Shown here one piece after another: positions 5,805 through 10,054 of a stretch of 10,054 bases of DNA. The notes under the pieces were generated by a model. That model saw only the letters and a program-made list of their open reading frames with translations. It was not told the DNA's origin and did no database searches. The number at the start of each line of letters is the position of its first letter. Position 1 is the first letter of the stretch. Origin of the DNA: Actinomycetota bacterium (GTDB lineage: Bacteria > Actinomycetota > Humimicrobiia > Humimicrobiales > Humimicrobiaceae). The stretch is from positions 1 through 10,054 of the forward strand of contig JAHIPJ010000129.1 in the NCBI GenBank assembly GCA_018894445.1. Direction: 5' to 3'. The position numbers and the translations under genes are program-made.

Positions 5805-6503
5805 ATGCTTGATAATATTATAACCATAGATGGTCCTGCTGGAAGCGGCAAGAGTACAGTTGCAAAAATTTTAGCTAGAGAATTAAATTTAAAATATATT
5901 GATACTGGAGCCATGTATAGAGCAATTACCCTTCTTGCTTTGCAGAATAATATAGATTGTAAAGATGAAGAATCTATATTAAAGCTGGCCAGAAATATAA
6001 ATCTCCAGTTAGATAGTAATTCAGTAGATGAAAGTAAATATACCACAGTAAAAATAGATGGAAAAGATGTTACGGATGAGATTAGAAGCAGGGAAGTAGG
6101 ATCTGCAGTTTCTATTGTTTCTAAATTATCTGGAGTGAGAAAATATTTAGTAAGTCTTCAAAAAAAATTTATCCAGGGAGGTAATGCTGTTCTTGAAGGC
6201 AGAGATACGGGAAGTGTAGTTTGTCCGGATGCAGCACTAAAAATATATTTAACTGCAAGATTAGATGAAAGAATAAAAAGAAGAGATTTGCAGATCAGGG
6301 GAAAAGGGCAATTTTTAGAAAGAAATATAATCAAAAAAGAAATTATAAGCAGAGATAGAATTGACAGCAGCAGAGAAGACAGCCCACTAATTATACCGGA
6401 AAATGGAATTATAATTGATACATCAAAATTATCAGTAAAAGGAGTTGTTGAAAAAATTAAGAAATTATATTTTAAAAAAGTAAATGTTAAAAACGAAACA
6501 TAG
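5805..6503 (+). CDS. cmk: Cytidylate kinase
   Basis: Phosphorylates CMP and dCMP with ATP, recycling nucleotides from RNA and phospholipid turnover. The 232 residues show the P-loop GPAGSGKST at 10-18, DTGAMYRA at 33-40, the insert DGKDVTDEIRS at 85-95, EGRDTGSVV at 131-139 (family usually GRDIGTVV), the lid region ERIKRRDLQ and a C-terminal DTSKLS, all in the expected order. The ATG at 5805 is the only in-frame start before the P-loop, since a TAA lies at 5799-5801. It has no clear Shine-Dalgarno site. A four-codon frame, ATG 5787 to that TAA, ends three bases before it and might couple translation. The last 20 bases overlap plsC. Confidence 0.94.
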   Translation: MLDNIITIDGPAGSGKSTVAKILARELNLKYIDTGAMYRAITLLALQNNIDCKDEESILKLARNINLQLDSNSVDESKYTTVKIDGKDVTDEIRSREVGSAVSIVSKLSGVRKYLVSLQKKFIQGGNAVLEGRDTGSVVCPDAALKIYLTARLDERIKRRDLQIRGKGQFLERNIIKKEIISRDRIDSSREDSPLIIPENGIIIDTSKLSVKGVVEKIKKLYFKKVNVKNET

Positions 6504-7131
6504 TAAATCCTATTTTATTTTATACAAGTTAGTGCAGTTTATTTTAAGAGTTATTTTTTGCCTGCTATACAGAGTAGAAAAAATAGATTTACACAAAGTA
6601 CCCAGAAATGGTAAGTTGATAATATGCTCAAATCATATAAGCTACCTGGATCCGGTGGTAATAGGAGCATATATTCCCAGATGTGTATATTTTATGGCAA
6701 AAAAAGAATTATATAATAATAAGTTTTTATCCTCTCTGGTAACTTTCTTAAATGCCTTTCCTGTTGAAAGAAAGGCTTTTAATAGAAAAGCATTTTATAT
6801 TTCTTTTGAAATTTTAAAAGACGAAAATGTCCTGGGTTTATTCCCGGAAGGTACAAGATCCACTGATGGGGTATTAAGAGGTGGTAAAAAGGGCATAGGA
6901 TTTATAGCAGCAGCGAGTAATACCCCCATTCTACCTGTAGCAATAAGTGGTACAAATAAAATAATACAGAAACCTCACAAGAGAATATTTTTCCCCAGGG
7001 TTAAATTAATTGTTGGAGATATAATAGATATAAAAGATATTTTGAAAGAACATAGTAAAAAAGAAGCTATCAGTATAATAGTTGATAGAACAATGAAAGA
7101 GATAGGTAAAATATACGATAAAATAAAATAG
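6484..7131 (+). CDS. plsC: 1-acyl-sn-glycerol-3-phosphate acyltransferase
   Basis: Acylates lysophosphatidic acid to phosphatidic acid, the precursor of membrane phospholipids, at the inner face of the membrane. In its 215 residues, a hydrophobic segment at about 10-29 is the likely membrane anchor. The acyltransferase blocks follow: NHISYLD (Asn50, His51, Asp56, the H(X4)D catalytic pair), FPVER at 92-96, FPEGTRS at 120-126 and LPVAISG at 150-156. The ATG at 6484 overlaps the end of cmk by 20 bases, indicating translational coupling. The cmk-plsC pairing is frequent in Gram-positive-type bacteria. Acyl-ACP versus acyl-CoA use cannot be judged from the sequence. Confidence 0.92.
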   Translation: MLKTKHSKSYFILYKLVQFILRVIFCLLYRVEKIDLHKVPRNGKLIICSNHISYLDPVVIGAYIPRCVYFMAKKELYNNKFLSSLVTFLNAFPVERKAFNRKAFYISFEILKDENVLGLFPEGTRSTDGVLRGGKKGIGFIAAASNTPILPVAISGTNKIIQKPHKRIFFPRVKLIVGDIIDIKDILKEHSKKEAISIIVDRTMKEIGKIYDKIK

Positions 7132-7147
7132 AAAAATAAGGTTTTTA

Positions 7148-8002
7148 ATGCACATGGATATAAAAACAGCTAAATATTCAGGATACTGTTTTGGTGTAAA
7201 GAGGGCTCTAAAATTAGCAGAAGAAATATTAAAAGAAAATCAGGGTAAAAAAACTAAGATCTTTACTCTTGGTTCTATTATTCATAATTCAGGGGTCACA
7301 AATGAGTTGGCAAAAAAAGGTTTAATTTCGGTTGAGAAATTAGAAAAAATAATACCTGGCAGTATATTTATTATAAGATCCCATGGAATGTCCCCGGTTT
7401 TAGTTAATGAAATTAAAAAAAAGAATGTTAAGATTATTGATGCTACCTGTCCTTTTGTAAAGAAAGCCCAGGCTAGAGCTGAAACACTCAGCAAAAATGG
7501 ATACTTTGTAGTGATTATTGGAAATAAAAATCACCCTGAGGTAATGGGAATAAAAGACCATGTATTAAATAAAAATTATGCGGTAATAGAAAATGAAGCA
7601 GATGCAGAAAAAATTTCCAGTAAGGAAAAAATAGGAGTTGTTGTCCAAACAACACAAACTATAGGAAAATTATGTCTGATTACCAGCAAATTACTGGAAA
7701 AGGCCAAAGAGTTGGTTGTATTTAATACCATCTGCAATACTACAAAAAAAAGACAAAATTCAACTAAAAAACTGGCAAATAGTGTTGATATAATGATAAT
7801 AGTTGGTGGGAAAAACAGTGCAAATACAACACACCTGATGGAAATATCAAAAAAGTGCAATGCAGTAACGTACCACATTGAAAATTATAAGGAAATCAAA
7901 CCGGAATGGTTCAATAATGTTAAAAATGTTGGAATAAGCGGCGGTGCATCTACACCTGTGGAAGATATAATGGGTGTAAAAGAAGCAATTGAAAAATTAT
8001 AA
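7148..8002 (+). CDS. ispH: 4-hydroxy-3-methylbut-2-enyl diphosphate reductase
   Basis: Last step of the MEP pathway: reduces HMBPP to isopentenyl and dimethylallyl diphosphate, using an oxygen-sensitive iron-sulfur cluster. The 284 residues carry the three cluster cysteines, Cys14 (SGYCFGVKRA), Cys101 (DATCPFVKK) and Cys196 (FNTICNTTKKRQ). Substrate residues are His46 (IIHNSGV), His79 (RSHG), His129 with Glu131 (NHPEVMG, the proton-relay Glu) and the TTQT run at 168-171. The C-terminus GISGGASTPVEDI is typical. No S1-domain or other fusion is present. The ATG at 7148 has AAGG at 7138-7141 six bases upstream; a second ATG at 7154 is less well placed. The 3' end overlaps the next gene by 14 bases. 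Confidence 0.96.
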   Translation: MHMDIKTAKYSGYCFGVKRALKLAEEILKENQGKKTKIFTLGSIIHNSGVTNELAKKGLISVEKLEKIIPGSIFIIRSHGMSPVLVNEIKKKNVKIIDATCPFVKKAQARAETLSKNGYFVVIIGNKNHPEVMGIKDHVLNKNYAVIENEADAEKISSKEKIGVVVQTTQTIGKLCLITSKLLEKAKELVVFNTICNTTKKRQNSTKKLANSVDIMIIVGGKNSANTTHLMEISKKCNAVTYHIENYKEIKPEWFNNVKNVGISGGASTPVEDIMGVKEAIEKL

Positions 8003-9101
8003 ATTATCAAAAAAAATAAAAACCTGTAATAATAATTGTATATTTTGTTTTGTAAAACAGCTTCCTGGAAACTTAAGATCTTCTCTATATATAAAAGATG
8101 ATGATTACATGCTTTCCTATATGTACGGCAATTTTATAACTCTTACCAATGTTACAGCAGATGATTTGAACAAAATAATAAAATATAGGTTGGAGCCACT
8201 TTATATTTCTGTACATAGTATGAATGAGAATATAAGGACAATAATTTTTGGTAATAAAAAAAATATGTCTGGATTGGATAATCTGAAAATCCTTGATAGG
8301 AATGGCATTAAAACAAATATCCAAATAGTTTTATGCCCCGGAATCAATGATGGCAATAATTTAGCAGATACACTTTTTATATTACTAAATGACTTAAAAA
8401 ATATGTTATCAATAGGGATTGTTCCAGTCGGAATTACCGGGTTTAATAATAACTATAACTTGAAACCTTATAAAAGAAAAAGTGCTTTAAAGATTATAGA
8501 TTATGTAAATAATTTTAAGAAAGATTATAAGTTAGTAAAAGATTCTGATAATATTTATCTTTCTGATGAATTTTATATTCTTGCCGGAGTTGATTTTCCT
8601 GAATATGAATACTATAGAAATTTTTACCAGATTGAAAATGGAATTGGGAAAAGCACTGATTTTTTAAAACAAGTGGAAGATTATTTAAAATATGATCATA
8701 TTCCCATTCCTGGTAAATTTAATAAGATTAGAAAATATATATTAATAGTTACATCAGAATATGGGAAAGCCATAATAAGTAACGCTTTAAAAATTATCTT
8801 AGAAAAATTTAATAATATTGGGGAAAAAATAGTTTCTTATATTAAAATATTAGAGATAGAAAATAAATTTTTTGGTGGAAATATAAAAATAACAGGACTT
8901 TTAAGCGGAAAAGACATAATATCAAAGTTAAGTAAAGAGAATATGGAAATATATGAGAAAATACTTATTCCCAGCAGCATTTTTAATGAAGAAAATTTGA
9001 CTATTGATAACTATGCTAGAAGAGATATTGAGATAATTAGTAATAAGATAAAAATAATATCTGAAAACGGTACTAGTTTTATAAAAGAATTAACATTTTA
9101 A
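7989..9101 (+). CDS. DUF512 / radical-SAM-like protein without the N-terminal PDZ domain
   Basis: This 370-residue protein has an exact CX3CX2C cluster motif at residues 13, 17 and 20 (CNNNCIFC), followed by FVKQLPGNLRSSLYIKDDDY, GNFITLTN, LYISVHS and VLCPGIND. This is the signature core of the DUF512 (PDZ-radical SAM) family, often found next to der. The C-terminal DUF512 part is recognised by FFGGNIKITGLLSGKDI at 294-310. The family role is not established; the motif implies a 4Fe-4S cluster, and that it uses S-adenosylmethionine is inferred. Relatives are usually about 430-450 residues with a PDZ-like domain before the cysteines, but here only 12 residues precede Cys13. The upstream DNA is intact ispH, so the domain is absent, not frame-shifted. 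The start is TTG at 7989, inside the ispH 3' end, with no strong Shine-Dalgarno site; the exact start is the least certain point. Confidence 0.85.
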   Translation: MKNYKLSKKIKTCNNNCIFCFVKQLPGNLRSSLYIKDDDYMLSYMYGNFITLTNVTADDLNKIIKYRLEPLYISVHSMNENIRTIIFGNKKNMSGLDNLKILDRNGIKTNIQIVLCPGINDGNNLADTLFILLNDLKNMLSIGIVPVGITGFNNNYNLKPYKRKSALKIIDYVNNFKKDYKLVKDSDNIYLSDEFYILAGVDFPEYEYYRNFYQIENGIGKSTDFLKQVEDYLKYDHIPIPGKFNKIRKYILIVTSEYGKAIISNALKIILEKFNNIGEKIVSYIKILEIENKFFGGNIKITGLLSGKDIISKLSKENMEIYEKILIPSSIFNEENLTIDNYARRDIEIISNKIKIISENGTSFIKELTF

Positions 9102-9121
9102 TTAAATATAAGCGGGTAAAT

Positions 9122-10054
9122 ATGAAGGAAAATATTCCAAAAGTTGCTGTTGTCGGAAGACCAAATGTGGGAAAATCAACACTAATTAATAGAATATGCC
9201 AGAAAAATGAAGCAATAGTGCATAAGGAACCAATGATTACCAGAGATCGTAAATATTACAAGGCTGATTGGAATGGTAAAATTTTTTATCTGTTAGATAC
9301 AGGTGGTATAGATTTAAAATCAAAACATAGGATGGATATGCAGGTGTTTTTACAGACCAAAAAAGCAATAGATGAATCAGATATTATTATTTTTATGGTA
9401 GATCTAAAAGAACCCGTATCCCCGCTTGATGAAGAAATAGCAGAGATCTTGAGAAAAACAGATAAGGAAATAATATTTACCGGAAATAAGCATGATTATA
9501 AAAAGGGTAATTTCTATATTGAAGATTTTTTAAAATTTGGTTTTGGGTATCCTGTAAAAATATCTGCACTGCATGGTATAAATACGGGAGATCTTTTGGA
9601 TGAATTAGTTTCTAAATTTAAAGAAGATTCTATAGTTATAGGAGAATATGAAGAAAAGGTTGTTCCGGGCATATGTATTCTGGGTAAACCGAATGCTGGC
9701 AAATCAACATTGTTCAATGCCATTATTAAAGATGAAAGAGCAATAGTTGATGAGGTTGAGGGGACCACAAGAGATAGTATTGACAGCATAGTGAATATAA
9801 ATAACAGAAATTATAAATTTATAGATACCGCCGGATTAAGAAGAAAAAAGGATAAGGGAGGAGAACTGGAATATTATAGCGAACTAAGGACAATAAGATC
9901 CATAGAAAATTCAGACATAAGTTTAGTGCTTATTGATTGCATTAAAGAAATAACCGTCCAGGATTTAAAAATTGTAGAGACATGTATAGAAAAGGGCGTG
10001 GGTATTTGTGTCATTTTTAATAAAATTGATATGGTGGATGAAGATACTATCGGT
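9122..10054 (+). CDS. der: Ribosome-assembly GTPase Der (EngA), 5' part, cut by the window edge
   Basis: Double-GTPase needed for maturation of the 50S ribosomal subunit. The frame is open from the ATG at 9122 to the last base (311 residues). The first G domain has GRPNVGKST at 12-20, Thr40, DTGG at 59-62, NKHD at 122-125 and SAL at 148-150. The second has GKPNAGKST at 188-196, Thr215/Thr216 (EGTTRDS), DTAGLRRKK from 235 and NKID at 300-303. Two tandem G domains are diagnostic. The remaining third, including the KH-like domain, lies beyond the edge. GKPNAGKS in place of the more usual GRPNVGKS in the second P-loop is a mild variation that keeps Gly-Lys-Ser. The gene follows DUF512 by 20 bases, with a weak ribosome site (GCGGG at 9112-9116). 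Confidence 0.95.
   Translation, partial: MKENIPKVAVVGRPNVGKSTLINRICQKNEAIVHKEPMITRDRKYYKADWNGKIFYLLDTGGIDLKSKHRMDMQVFLQTKKAIDESDIIIFMVDLKEPVSPLDEEIAEILRKTDKEIIFTGNKHDYKKGNFYIEDFLKFGFGYPVKISALHGINTGDLLDELVSKFKEDSIVIGEYEEKVVPGICILGKPNAGKSTLFNAIIKDERAIVDEVEGTTRDSIDSIVNINNRNYKFIDTAGLRRKKDKGGELEYYSELRTIRSIENSDISLVLIDCIKEITVQDLKIVETCIEKGVGICVIFNKIDMVDEDTIG

Noticed and set aside
1..10054. CRISPR arrays, tRNA or rRNA genes, integrase or phage genes
   Set aside because: None seen. The only repeats are the paired hairpins of the IS605-type remnant.

Overview
The window is AT-rich bacterial chromosome of housekeeping type. Codon use is strongly A/T-ended, Shine-Dalgarno sites are of the GGAG type, and the promoters look like standard housekeeping-sigma sites. 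The gene order tyrA-aroA-cmk-plsC-ispH-DUF512-der resembles that of Clostridia-like and some deep-branching anaerobic bacteria. An uncultured lineage such as Atribacterota would fit, but this placement is a guess: there is no rRNA or other phylogenetic marker that I can score here.

Layout. Positions 1-708 hold the 3' end of a cation diffusion facilitator (CDF) transporter. Its cytoplasmic tail appears to contain three consecutive ZT_dimer-like modules. Next is a complete single-chain transketolase (899-2728). The 607-base gap 2729-3335 is the most interesting part. It carries a minus-strand transcription unit with a perfect -35 box, a 17-base spacer and a -10 box (3137-3109). The expected start, near 3102, coincides with the first base of a 10-bp closing helix, and the unit ends in a GC-rich hairpin followed by seven U residues (2840-2779). 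Inside it sits a 155-bp remnant of an IS200/IS605-family element (2905-3059) that keeps both end hairpins and the last 33 codons or so of tnpB. If the remnant is removed on paper, the two flanks close into a continuous irregular hairpin capped by a GAAA tetraloop. I therefore read the locus as an unrecognised structured small RNA interrupted by a non-autonomous IS605-type element.

From 3336 to the right edge runs one tight plus-strand cluster, probably an operon, behind a good promoter at 3249-3277. It contains tyrA with an ACT domain, aroA, cmk, plsC, ispH, a DUF512 radical-SAM-like protein that lacks the usual N-terminal PDZ domain, and the 5' two thirds of der. Gaps are 2, 55, 16 and 20 bases, with overlaps of 20 (cmk/plsC) and 14 (ispH/DUF512). 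Together these genes serve aromatic amino-acid synthesis, CMP/dCMP phosphorylation, phosphatidic acid formation, the last step of the MEP isoprenoid pathway and ribosome assembly. Transketolase upstream makes erythrose 4-phosphate, a precursor of the shikimate pathway that aroA serves.
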